Shown here in pieces: positions 1 through 8,185 of a stretch of DNA of 64,000 nt (its first letter is position 1; the number at the start of each line of letters is the position of its first letter). Position numbers and translations under genes: made by a program. The notes beneath the pieces were generated by a model. It searched no databases. It worked only from the letters and a program-made list of their open reading frames with translations, and was not told where the DNA came from. Where the stretch lies: NCBI RefSeq assembly GCF_000317535.1, contig NC_019757.1, positions 2,682,501-2,746,500 on the forward strand, written 5' to 3'. The stretch comes from Cylindrospermum stagnale PCC 7417 (lineage in GTDB: Bacteria; Cyanobacteriota; Cyanobacteriia; Cyanobacteriales; Nostocaceae).

Positions 1-3000
1 TGCGTGTGCATACAGATAGTCCCTCTGTGCAAATGAATCAGGAATTAGAGGCGCAGGCGTTTACTCATGGTCAAGATGTTTTCTTTGGGGCGGGGAAATA
101 TAATCCGGGAGCGGATGATGGTAAGCGGTTGTTGGCTCATGAGTTAACCCATGTAGTGCAACAGACGGGTGCTGTTCAGCCAAAGAAGCAGGTAGAAAGA
201 ATTCAAGCAAAGAACCTGTTGGGACAAATTCCAGAAATTCCCTTAAATAAAGAGCAGTTGCAACCACCGCAATTAGGGGAAACGGCGAAAAAATCTCTAC
301 CCACAAAGAACCTGTTGGGACAAATTCCAGAAATTCCCTTAAATAAAGAGCAGTTACCAGGTTCGCAATTGGCGGAAACGGCGAAAAAAGCTCTGCCCGC
401 AAAGAACCTGTTGGGACAAATCCCGGAAATTCCCCTAAATAAAGAGCAGTTACCAGGTTCGCAATTAGCGGAAACATCTGCTGCCAAAACTCCAGAAATA
501 GGACAAGATACAGCAAAACCTGCTACTACACCACAGGGAGCGCAGCCAGAAGCTAAACAGGCTAACCCTGGAGTAGATGCACTTAAGGTAGAAGAGAAGA
601 AAAATGAAGCGATTGCGCGGAGCGCACTGCCGAAGGCAATCGCACCAACACTACCAGATGTTGAGCAGACAGCCCAGTCAGCACCGCAGGTGGAATCTGC
701 TGATGTAGATCAGGCAGGAAGCGCGGCAACCACCCCGGACGTATCTGCTGGTGGGGGTGGCGGTGAGGAAGCTGCGGCTGTAGATGCAGGAGCAGATCAG
801 GAAGTGGAGGAGATAGCGACGGGAACAGAGGGATTGCAATTAGAATCAAGCGATCGCGCCGAAGTCATGGGTTCCCTAGCAGAAGTCTCTCAAGGTGGTG
901 GTGCAGCCGCGCCTAGTGGCGGTGGTGGCGGCGGTGCAGCCATTGCCGACAAGCCAGCACCACCAGTACCAGATGTTTCTCAATCTGAGCCATCCCAAGC
1001 CTTAGCATCTATCGGTAAATTGCCTCCAGCCCAACTTTTGGGGGCATTGGGTGGAGTAAGTGCAGCAGTTGGAAATATAGTAGGCAAGCAACGGGCGGAA
1101 CTAGCAGCAAATCCCCCCCAGATGGAACAACCGACCGGTGCGCCCACAAAAGAAGGTGCCGCAGGTTCAGGCCCAAATCCACAAGCAGCAACACCAAAAC
1201 CTGTAGAAAAAACTCCAGAAGGACAAGCCCAGCCTGTCCCCCAACCCCAACCAATCACCCTACCCCCAGCACCAGCAGTCAAAGCAGTATCACCGCCAGT
1301 TCAAGGAGATGCTGAGGGCAAACTTTCTGCCAATGATGCCCAAGCGATGAAAGCCTCCTTGCGGCAAATCCCCACCAGTGACCCCAACTTACAAGTCAAT
1401 GCAGGCACACCACCGCCATTAGAACTAACAGGTAATGCCGACCCCCAACAAGCCCAAGAGCAAAAAGCCAAATTAGACCAAGGTGTCACAGAAGCTCACA
1501 CCCAAGGACAGAAAGAACTAGCCCAACCAATGGGGGAAAATGAAATTTATCCCCAAATTGTTCCAGAAACCCTAAAGGCAGAGGGGATAGGTGGCAATGC
1601 AGCGGCTCCTGAAGCGCCAGTCATACAAGGAATAGTTGGTGATGATGCCGTATCCATCATTGCCCAACAGGAACACGGTGCGGAAATTCAAGCAGCCGTA
1701 GCTCAAGCACAAGGGCAGATGGCAGCTAAACAGCAAGAACATACCACCCAAGTTGCTCAAGAGAAAGCTAGTAATCAGCAGGAAATTGCTAAATTACAGC
1801 AAGAAAATACTTTCCAGCAGTCAGCAGAACGTTCTAAAGCACAAGCGGAAGTACAGAAACAAAAAGAAGATTGGAATAAAGAACAAACTGATTTAGTTGC
1901 TAAGTCTCGCACCGATGCAGAAGCGGAAATTGCCAAAGGGAATAAGGAAGTTGAGCAGGAGCAAACCCAAGCAGAAACCAAGGCATCTCTTGAGATAGAA
2001 AAAGGTAACACAGAAGCCGAAGCAGCTCGTCAAAAAGGAGAGACAGAGGCAGAACAAGAACGCAGCAAGGGAGAGAAAGATTCCGGTGGCATCTTGGGTT
2101 GGTTTGCAGACAAAGCCAAAGCCTTTTTTGATGGCATCAAACAAGCAATTCAAAAAGCCTTTGAAATTGCCCGTGCAGCGGTGAAAGCAGCGATTGAGAC
2201 GGCGCAAAAATTAGCAACCGCAGTCATTGAAGCGGCGCGTCAGGCTATTGTTAGTGTTATCAAGCGGGTGGGGGATGCTTTGATTGCTCTGGGGGATGTA
2301 TTGTTAGCTGCGTTCCCCGAAATCCGCGATCGCTTCCGTAACGCTATCAAAGCCACAGTCCAAGCCGCAGAAGCCGCCGTTAATGCTCTTGCTCAAAACC
2401 TCAAACAAGGCGTCCAAGCAGCCCTCAACCTCCTAGGAAAAGGACTAGATGCGGCTTTAGGACTGCTAGAAAAAGGCTATTTATTCGCAGTTGATATAGC
2501 CAGCAAGGCAGTACAAGGAGCCATATCTGTTGCCAAAGCTGCTGTAGACGCACTAGGGACATTTGCCGTCCTGATTAAAGATATCGCGCTTAATCCTGGT
2601 CAATGGTTGAGTAACTTGGGGTCAGGGGCAAAAGATGGAGTTCAGAACCATCTGTGGGGAGCCTTCCAAACAGCAGTGCAGGCATGGTTTGGGCAGAAGG
2701 TAGAAGAAGTGCTGGGTTTGGGAATGACAGTTTGGAACGTTCTCAACCAGGGAGGCATCAAAGTTGCAGAAGTGGGTGCAATGGCATGGGAGGGAATTAA
2801 ATCAGCCATTCCCCCGACATTGATTCAGCTTTTGATTGAGAAAGTGGTGTCGATGATTATCCCGGCTGCGGGGACGGTGATGTTAATCATCGAGGGATTA
2901 CAGGCAGCTTGGGGAACGGTGGGCCGCATCTTGCAAGCGATGGAGAAGTTTGTCACTTTCTTGAAAGCGGTGAAATCAGGACAGTCAGGGCCACAGTTTG

Positions 3001-3956
3001 CAGAGATGTTGGCGGCTGCTGGTGTGGTGCTGATTGATTTTGTCTCCAATTGGTTGCTGAAGCGGTTACGGGGTGCTGCTAGTAAGGTGGCTGCTAAGGT
3101 GCGGGAGATTGCGAAGAAGATTGGGAGGAAGTTGGGTAAGGTTAAGGATAAGTTGTTTGGCAAGAAGGGGGGTAAGGGAAGTAAGGGTAAGGGAAGAGAG
3201 GGCGATCTCAAAGGGAACAAGGAAAACAGGGAAGAGCAGGATCGAAAGAATAAAGATAAAGTTGAGCAAGCTGCGCGGGAGCTTCAGCCCAAGGTTAATG
3301 CGCTCTTGGGTAGCGGTGTCTCAGGCATCCGACTACGTGCCCAACTAGCCATCTGGCGCATTCAACATGGGTTGAGTCGTCTTTACGTAGATAATAAAAA
3401 GGGAGCAGATCATTTTGATGTTGTTGCACAAGTTAATCCGACAGCTAAGGTTACGGAAGGTGAGGTATTAGATGTTAAAAGCGAAGTTGAAAAAGCTAAA
3501 GGTTCTCTATTTCGTGGTGACGGGTTTTATCAGCAAGGTGATCCTATAGGATTTCAATTAGATAGCCCAGAAGCTAATACTGCCGACATTCAAACGCCTT
3601 GGGAGCATGTCCAAGATAAGGATAATAAAAAACATAGACAATCGAGCCGATATACATCGTTTGCAACAGATTTAAAAGCCGCTAGAAAATTTGCCGAGGC
3701 AGTTATCGGGCAACAGGGAAAGAAGGTAATTAAAAAGAGTAAAATTCTCAAAGCTGCATGGGAAGCTCTTCAGCAATTAGAAACTCAAGGAATTATCCGC
3801 ATATATACACCAGAAAATGTTAAAACTCAAATGGAAGCACATGAAGAAAAAGAAGTTCGACACAATGCCAAGAATGTTTATAAGCTTATGACAAATAATA
3901 ATGAAGTTCTCATTGAAGGACAAATACCAGGAGAAATATTGAGACTCGCAAAGTAA
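1..3956 (+). CDS. DUF4157 (eCIS core) polymorphic toxin-like giant protein, 5' end outside window
   Basis: The reading frame is already open at base 1, so the true start lies upstream; the GTG at 6 is the Val of the usual VRVHTDS stretch of DUF4157. Numbering from that Val, residues 1-60 are the end of DUF4157 with the HELTH metal-site motif at 45-49. Residues 69-160 are three 32-residue repeats. Residues 160-560 are Pro/Ala/Gly-rich and 575-715 are a Glu/Lys/Gln coiled coil. Residues 715-1068 are amphipathic and hydrophobic helices ending in a Lys-rich stretch. From 1069 to the end is a separate domain. In that domain R1170 (FRGDG), Y1216-T-S (RYTSF) and E1300/E1304 (NEVLIEG) fit the R-S-E layout of ADP-ribosyltransferases. 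DUF4157 is known to mark cargo and associated proteins of extracellular contractile injection systems and many polymorphic toxins. The toxin activity is inferred. A HEAT protein follows after 26 bp and may be the immunity partner. Confidence 0.8.
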   Translation, partial: RVHTDSPSVQMNQELEAQAFTHGQDVFFGAGKYNPGADDGKRLLAHELTHVVQQTGAVQPKKQVERIQAKNLLGQIPEIPLNKEQLQPPQLGETAKKSLPTKNLLGQIPEIPLNKEQLPGSQLAETAKKALPAKNLLGQIPEIPLNKEQLPGSQLAETSAAKTPEIGQDTAKPATTPQGAQPEAKQANPGVDALKVEEKKNEAIARSALPKAIAPTLPDVEQTAQSAPQVESADVDQAGSAATTPDVSAGGGGGEEAAAVDAGADQEVEEIATGTEGLQLESSDRAEVMGSLAEVSQGGGAAAPSGGGGGGAAIADKPAPPVPDVSQSEPSQALASIGKLPPAQLLGALGGVSAAVGNIVGKQRAELAANPPQMEQPTGAPTKEGAAGSGPNPQAATPKPVEKTPEGQAQPVPQPQPITLPPAPAVKAVSPPVQGDAEGKLSANDAQAMKASLRQIPTSDPNLQVNAGTPPPLELTGNADPQQAQEQKAKLDQGVTEAHTQGQKELAQPMGENEIYPQIVPETLKAEGIGGNAAAPEAPVIQGIVGDDAVSIIAQQEHGAEIQAAVAQAQGQMAAKQQEHTTQVAQEKASNQQEIAKLQQENTFQQSAERSKAQAEVQKQKEDWNKEQTDLVAKSRTDAEAEIAKGNKEVEQEQTQAETKASLEIEKGNTEAEAARQKGETEAEQERSKGEKDSGGILGWFADKAKAFFDGIKQAIQKAFEIARAAVKAAIETAQKLATAVIEAARQAIVSVIKRVGDALIALGDVLLAAFPEIRDRFRNAIKATVQAAEAAVNALAQNLKQGVQAALNLLGKGLDAALGLLEKGYLFAVDIASKAVQGAISVAKAAVDALGTFAVLIKDIALNPGQWLSNLGSGAKDGVQNHLWGAFQTAVQAWFGQKVEEVLGLGMTVWNVLNQGGIKVAEVGAMAWEGIKSAIPPTLIQLLIEKVVSMIIPAAGTVMLIIEGLQAAWGTVGRILQAMEKFVTFLKAVKSGQSGPQFAEMLAAAGVVLIDFVSNWLLKRLRGAASKVAAKVREIAKKIGRKLGKVKDKLFGKKGGKGSKGKGREGDLKGNKENREEQDRKNKDKVEQAARELQPKVNALLGSGVSGIRLRAQLAIWRIQHGLSRLYVDNKKGADHFDVVAQVNPTAKVTEGEVLDVKSEVEKAKGSLFRGDGFYQQGDPIGFQLDSPEANTADIQTPWEHVQDKDNKKHRQSSRYTSFATDLKAARKFAEAVIGQQGKKVIKKSKILKAAWEALQQLETQGIIRIYTPENVKTQMEAHEEKEVRHNAKNVYKLMTNNNEVLIEGQIPGEILRLAK
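210..479 (+). repeat. Three in-frame 96-bp tandem repeats
   Basis: Near-identical 96-bp units begin at 210, 306 and 402; the third diverges after about 75 bp. Each encodes 32 residues starting KNLLGQIPEIPLNKEQL. They lie directly after the DUF4157 domain. Their near identity at DNA level suggests recent expansion of a linker. Confidence 0.9.
2502..3207 (+). repeat. Toxin backbone repeat, copy A
   Basis: This stretch encodes residues about 833-1068 of the giant protein. It recurs almost unchanged at 5958-6688; copy B has a 30-bp in-frame insertion near 6590. Similarity ends just after a shared coding stretch for GREGD, which marks the junction between the constant backbone and the variable C-terminal domain. 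Confidence 0.92.
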
Positions 3957-3982
3957 TCCCCATATTGAAGTTGGAGTAACTT

Positions 3983-4756
3983 ATGTCAGAGGAGATGGCG
4001 ACTATCTTGAAGGATCTAAAAGATCCAAACCCCCGTGCCAGAATCAAGGCATTGGACACAATAGGTACGATGAAGCCGAGTAATGCTATTGATCTCATCA
4101 CTCCCTATTTGTCAGACAATCATGTCAGGGTAAGAGTTGCTTCAGTTTGGAATTTAGGCGACATTAGAAATATCAATGCCATTCCCCATATAATCAAAGC
4201 TGCTAAACAAGATCCATCAGAGGAAGTACGTGGAGTAGCACTAGCTGCCCTAGAAAATTATCAAAGCCCTGAAATACTTGACTGCTTAGTCGCTGAAGTA
4301 TACCGTGAAAAGCAGTCTAGGCGTCCCAGACAAGAAGTTGCAAAACAACTCCAACACTATGATTTTGAGGAAGCAGTAAATGCCTTAATAATTTTGCTTC
4401 ATGATGAGGATGTTTTTGTTAGAGATGATGCGGCAGAATCCCTATTACAACTTAATCGTCCCAGATTAGTTGATGTCTGGAAAAAATCTTTGGAAGATTT
4501 GAGTGATGATGTTAGAAATATAGCAGTTACAGCACTGACAAATTTAGGTTTTATTGAAGAAGCAATTGATGAATTAGTAGCCTTGCTTCAAGATGAGAAT
4601 TTTTTTATGAGGGATTCTCTTGCTGAGTGCCTCTTGAAACTTAATCGTCCTAGACTACGTGAAGTTTGGCAAAAATTTTTAAATGATCAGGAAGAAGACG
4701 TACGTGACATAGCAATAAAAGCGCTTCAGGAGTTAACTGATGAAAACCTTCAATAA
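3983..4756 (+). CDS. HEAT-repeat protein, candidate immunity protein
   Basis: This is a 257-residue soluble protein built of HEAT-type helical repeats. Two long internal units, about residues 135-190 and 195-250, share the pattern LL.DE.F.RD..AE.LL.LNRPRL..VW and then a DVR-IA-AL helix. It begins 26 bp after the toxin stop codon and is very likely co-transcribed with it. A small gene directly after a toxin C-terminus is the usual place for an immunity gene, and HEAT-like proteins are known as immunity proteins elsewhere. The function here is inferred from position; the alternative is a general scaffold protein. Confidence 0.75.
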   Translation: MSEEMATILKDLKDPNPRARIKALDTIGTMKPSNAIDLITPYLSDNHVRVRVASVWNLGDIRNINAIPHIIKAAKQDPSEEVRGVALAALENYQSPEILDCLVAEVYREKQSRRPRQEVAKQLQHYDFEEAVNALIILLHDEDVFVRDDAAESLLQLNRPRLVDVWKKSLEDLSDDVRNIAVTALTNLGFIEEAIDELVALLQDENFFMRDSLAECLLKLNRPRLREVWQKFLNDQEEDVRDIAIKALQELTDENLQ

Positions 4757-4929
4757 TTTTCCAAAATGCTCTGGATAAAATCAATGAAAAGTATGGAATA
4801 GAATTTGAGTATGCCTTGTTTGAAAAAGGAGCGAGTCATCTTGCACGCCATGTTTATTTGGAAACTCAAGAACGGGCAATTTTAAATCTATGTGACTATG
4901 TGAAGATTTTGCTGTACCTGCACGTTTGA
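4744..4929 (+). pseudogene. Orphan C-terminal gene fragment
   Basis: A frame that differs from the HEAT gene and overlaps its last codons is open from 4744 to the TGA at 4927-4929. It reads as plausible protein (LDKINEKYGIEFEYALFEKG, then SHLARHVYLETQERAILNLC) but has no start codon. I do not recognise the family. It looks like the tail of a gene cut off by recombination, perhaps a former toxin or immunity gene. The last residues may already belong to the scar at 4925-4945. Confidence 0.45.
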
Positions 4930-5127
4930 TTGAGAAAGTGGTGTCAAGTTATGGTCTTTCATATAGCTGCAAGCCTGACTATGATTACCACTGAAGAACA
5001 TAGCCGCGATGATTGCCGTTGTGATAATTTCAGCATCACTCATTTCACGGCGAGTATCTTCACGATGTCCAATTGTCTTTAAGAGGTCATCCACTAAGCA
5101 ATAGACAGTAACTATTTCATTTAACAT
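4888..5127 (-). pseudogene. IS982-like transposase remnant (N-terminal part)
   Basis: The frame runs from ATG at 5127 for 79 codons. The first 60 or so residues (YCLVDDLLKTIGH, REMSDAEIITTAIIAAMFFS, then ACSYMKDHNL) match the N-terminal part of IS982-type transposases as I know them. A full enzyme is about 250-300 residues, so the catalytic part is missing. Similarity stops near 4945, where the toxin-backbone scrap begins. The element is dead and its right end has been replaced. Confidence 0.7.
4925..4945 (+). repeat. 21-nt scrap of toxin backbone (recombination scar)
   Basis: These 21 bases are identical to 2831-2851 inside the toxin backbone; copy B carries the same site at about 6287 with one mismatch. 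The scrap sits exactly between the broken gene end and the transposase remnant. Confidence 0.75.
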
Positions 5128-5259
5128 ATCTCCCTCCTAATTTTCTAGCTGGAGGGATTTTCTTGTTTCTGTACCCCTATGTCATCTCCCTTGGAGAGTA
5201 ACTAGCAACTTGAGTTATTAGTATCTAAGAATTATTGTAAAAATTCACTAAAGAATCCT

Positions 5260-5817
5260 ATGGAACGTCTCATTTTATATGATGGACTTAAAGAGGCAGA
5301 TATCTTGATCCGTTCTGGATATCTTGGTTGGCGCTTAATTGGAGAGAAATCTGAAGATGATTCTGGATTACGTCAATTCGTTTGGAAAGCTTGTAGCGAT
5401 CAAGCAACAATTTATTACACATTTGATCCAGTGTTAAAGGTTAGTTTCCTGGATTTTGACGGTGACAGTGGTGAAGAAGCTATAGGCCAAGCCTATGCCA
5501 GTTTCCCAATTTATCTGCCAGATGAACTCTCAGAGGTTGTATTTCTAGATGATGATGACGTAACAGCTATGCGTAAGATGGCACATATCTCAGTCTCTGC
5601 TCAGACTAATCCTAAACCTGAGTATAGGGAAGTATTTGCTTCAGGATTAGCTCATCCTTCATCCCGGGTACGAGAGGGTACTGCCTACGCAATTTCCCAT
5701 GCTAATCAGCGTATCTTCTCTGATCTTTTGAGAGAAGTTTCTGAACAAGATCCAAGTTCTGATGTGCGTAGCATGGCTAAAGAGGGTCTAAGTTACCTTG
5801 AAAAAGAGGGCTTTTAA
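5260..5817 (+). CDS. HEAT-containing protein, candidate orphan immunity protein
   Basis: This is a 185-residue acidic, soluble protein. Residues 1-100 form an unrecognised domain (MERLILYDGLKEADILIRSG at the start, then an acidic DDDD stretch). Residues 105-185 contain two HEAT-like helical units with SSRVREGTAYAI and SSDVRSMAKEGL. It stands alone between the IS remnant and the second toxin cassette, with no toxin directly upstream. It could be an immunity gene left over from a lost toxin. Function is inferred only from position and fold. Confidence 0.65.
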   Translation: MERLILYDGLKEADILIRSGYLGWRLIGEKSEDDSGLRQFVWKACSDQATIYYTFDPVLKVSFLDFDGDSGEEAIGQAYASFPIYLPDELSEVVFLDDDDVTAMRKMAHISVSAQTNPKPEYREVFASGLAHPSSRVREGTAYAISHANQRIFSDLLREVSEQDPSSDVRSMAKEGLSYLEKEGF

Positions 5818-5957
5818 CAACTCTTGTAAAGCGCGTATTTTGCGTTTCTACTATCTCTTATAGCCCGACTTTGGTAAATGAGATTCTAATTCTATGTTTA
5901 CCAATGAAGAACAAATTTTTGCTAAAAACGCTCATAACATCACTACTATAGATAACA

Positions 5958-6688
5958 AGCAAAGCAGTACAAGGAGCCATATCTGTTGCCAAAGCTGCTG
6001 TAGACGCACTAGGGACATTTGCCGGCCTGATTAAAGATATCGCTCTTAATCCTGGTCAATGGTTGAGTAACTTGGGGTCAGGGGCAAAAGATGGAGTCCA
6101 AAACCATCTGTGGGGAGCCTTCCAAATAGCAGTGCAGTCATGGTTTGGGCAGAAGGTAGAAGAAGTGCTGGGTTTGGGAATGACAGTTTGGAACGTTCTC
6201 AACCAGGGTGGCATCAAAGTTGCAGAAGTGGGTGCAATGGCATGGGAGGGAATTAAATCAGCCATTCCGCCGACATTGATTCAGCTTTTGATTGAGAAAG
6301 TGGTATCGATGATCATCCCGGCGGCGGGGACGGTGATGTTAATCATCCAGGGATTACAGGCAGCTTGGGGAACGGTGGGGCGCATCTTGCAAGCGATGGA
6401 GAAGTTTGTCACTTTCTTGAAAGCGGTGAAATCAGGACAGTCAGGGCCACAGTTTGCAGAGATGTTGGCGGCTGCGGGTGTGGTGTTGATTGATTTTGTC
6501 TCCAATTGGTTGCTGAAGCGGTTACGGGGTGCGGCCAGTAAGGTGGCTGCTAAGGTGCGGGAGATTGCAAAGAAGATTGGCAGGAAGTTGAAGAAGGGGC
6601 TGAAACGGCTGAAGCGGAAGTTAGGTAAAGTTAAGGATAAGTTCTTTGGGAAGAAGGGAGATAAGGTTAAGGGAAGAGAGGGCGATCG
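5958..6688 (+). repeat. Toxin backbone repeat, copy B
   Basis: Almost identical to 2502-3207, with scattered single-base differences and one 30-bp insertion (KKGLKRLKRK at protein level). It begins abruptly within a codon run of the backbone and ends at the conserved GREGD-coding stretch. Confidence 0.92.
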
Positions 6689-7586
6689 CAATAAAAAGAA
6701 TAACAAGGCCAAAGACGGCAAGCCCGATGAGCAAAACGAGACAATAGCAGAGAAACAGAAACGAGTCGATGATGCCGTAGCTGCGGCTGTTAGTGCTGTC
6801 AACAGTACCTTTGGTGGAAAAGAGGTCAGCCAAGCGAAACTGGCTCCAATACTGCGATCTATCAAGCGAAAGCATAAGCTCCAAACTTTACAAGCAAATA
6901 AAGAAGGAAACAAATGGGAAATTTATGGAAAGGTGAATCCTGACCGTAGAAGTATAACAACAGGCTTAGTAGGAAAAGAAGTAGCGGCAGATGAAGCCCA
7001 AGCCAGAGTGGAGACCAAAAATGCAATTGATAAAGTCAATACTTTACTGACAAGAAAGTATCGCCTTAATCAGCAAAGACAACTTGTAAACTCATCTGCT
7101 GAATTGCTAGAATCTATAAGAACATCGCTGAAATCTATTAAAATTGAATTCAATAGAGCCGCCGTATTAAAAGATTCAAAACAAGCTGTACAAGAATTAA
7201 AACAAGTTAAAAACAGTGCAGAAGACCTGGGGAAATGGATTCAAGGCAGCCTAAAAGAAAAAACCTCAAATGAATCTCAAAAAGAAACAGACCAGCAGAA
7301 CAATAAACCAGACAAACAAGGTATTAAAGGAAAAGGTTGGAAAGAAGATGAAAAGATAGAAACGCAATTAGCATCTAGAGGACAACTAAGTGCACTAAAT
7401 AGAATACCGGGTGGTAGTTTATCGCCATTAAGTTCCCAAGATGTGCGTGGACTAACTCCAAACGGACTCAAAGCGCGACTTCAAGAAATGGTCGAGTCTG
7501 GTCAGATAGATAAGAAGCGAAAAGATAAGATACTCCGAACAGTTCGGAAATTTTTTGAGGATAGAGATTTAACCCACGGTAAATAA
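6063..7586 (+). CDS. Orphan (silent) toxin cassette: backbone fragment with a second C-terminal domain
   Basis: The frame is open from 5952 (stop at 5949) but has no ATG at the front; the first non-ATG candidate is a TTG at 6063, which inside copy A is just an internal Leu. I see no ribosome-binding site. The first 230 or so residues repeat the backbone of the giant toxin. From about 6690 the sequence is new: a Lys/Asp-rich linker, a helical region, then a compact C-terminus (RGQLSALNRIPGGSLSPLSS, later GLTPNGLKARLQEMVESGQI, ending EDRDLTHGK). I do not recognise this domain. The arrangement matches the orphan C-terminal modules of Rhs and CdiA loci, which are exchanged into the full-length gene by recombination. 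It may not be translated in its present position. Confidence 0.7.
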   Translation: MSNLGSGAKDGVQNHLWGAFQIAVQSWFGQKVEEVLGLGMTVWNVLNQGGIKVAEVGAMAWEGIKSAIPPTLIQLLIEKVVSMIIPAAGTVMLIIQGLQAAWGTVGRILQAMEKFVTFLKAVKSGQSGPQFAEMLAAAGVVLIDFVSNWLLKRLRGAASKVAAKVREIAKKIGRKLKKGLKRLKRKLGKVKDKFFGKKGDKVKGREGDRNKKNNKAKDGKPDEQNETIAEKQKRVDDAVAAAVSAVNSTFGGKEVSQAKLAPILRSIKRKHKLQTLQANKEGNKWEIYGKVNPDRRSITTGLVGKEVAADEAQARVETKNAIDKVNTLLTRKYRLNQQRQLVNSSAELLESIRTSLKSIKIEFNRAAVLKDSKQAVQELKQVKNSAEDLGKWIQGSLKEKTSNESQKETDQQNNKPDKQGIKGKGWKEDEKIETQLASRGQLSALNRIPGGSLSPLSSQDVRGLTPNGLKARLQEMVESGQIDKKRKDKILRTVRKFFEDRDLTHGK

Positions 7587-7623
7587 TTTGTAGTTAGTTT
7601 AGCTCATTAGTGAGGTAAATAAA

Positions 7624-8106
7624 ATGGAAGAGAAACTTATTATAGTGATTGAATATAAAATGCTAAACCAGCCAACCTGTGAAAAAATAGAAATAACACC
7701 AGATGAATATTTTGAACCAATGGATGAGGATGAATATCTAGACTCTTTAAATGAGGAATATGATTTTGATTCTGTTCCTAAATACTTTCATGCAGTAGAT
7801 TATATAGGATGTAAGCTTTGCGAGGTTGAACACACCAAACTTACAATAGTAGATAGAACAAAAGATATTAAACATATCTGCTCAGAAACATTTTGGAATG
7901 GCGGTGATAATAGAACTATCTTGACACAAATTTTAGGACTTGGAAAACCTAGTTATGAACTTTTGGTTGAGACTGTGATAAATAAAATACCAAAAACTAT
8001 ACAACAAATTAAGTTTATAGTAGAAGATGATATTGCCAAATTCCAAAATCAATTAATTATTCAATGCAATGAAGATGGTAGCGAAACTATTTTAGTGGAT
8101 GCCTAA
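7624..8106 (+). CDS. Small acidic protein, candidate immunity partner of the orphan cassette
   Basis: This is a 160-residue, strongly acidic protein (PDEYFEPMDEDEYLDSLNEE near residue 27) with no signal peptide or membrane segment. It starts 37 bp after the orphan toxin cassette. The AT-rich composition, unlike the rest of the window, suggests it moved with the cassette. I recognise no family. High acidity and position directly after a basic toxin domain are typical of immunity proteins; this is inference. Confidence 0.6.
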   Translation: MEEKLIIVIEYKMLNQPTCEKIEITPDEYFEPMDEDEYLDSLNEEYDFDSVPKYFHAVDYIGCKLCEVEHTKLTIVDRTKDIKHICSETFWNGGDNRTILTQILGLGKPSYELLVETVINKIPKTIQQIKFIVEDDIAKFQNQLIIQCNEDGSETILVDA

Positions 8107-8185
8107 TCTAGGCAGCCAATTATTACAAACATGATCTCTTCCGCAAAGCGATCAAGTTCTCTAGAGAAGAATTAGCGATCGCCGT

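Noticed and set aside
210-479. Possible CRISPR array
   Set aside because: Three 96-bp units are contiguous, in frame and coding; there are no spacers of constant size.
61-516. Long minus-strand frames opposite the toxin repeats (also 203-487, 2825-3220 and 6281-6913)
   Set aside because: They are antisense images of the biased, repetitive toxin coding sequence, without ribosome-binding sites; their repeats simply mirror the plus-strand repeats.
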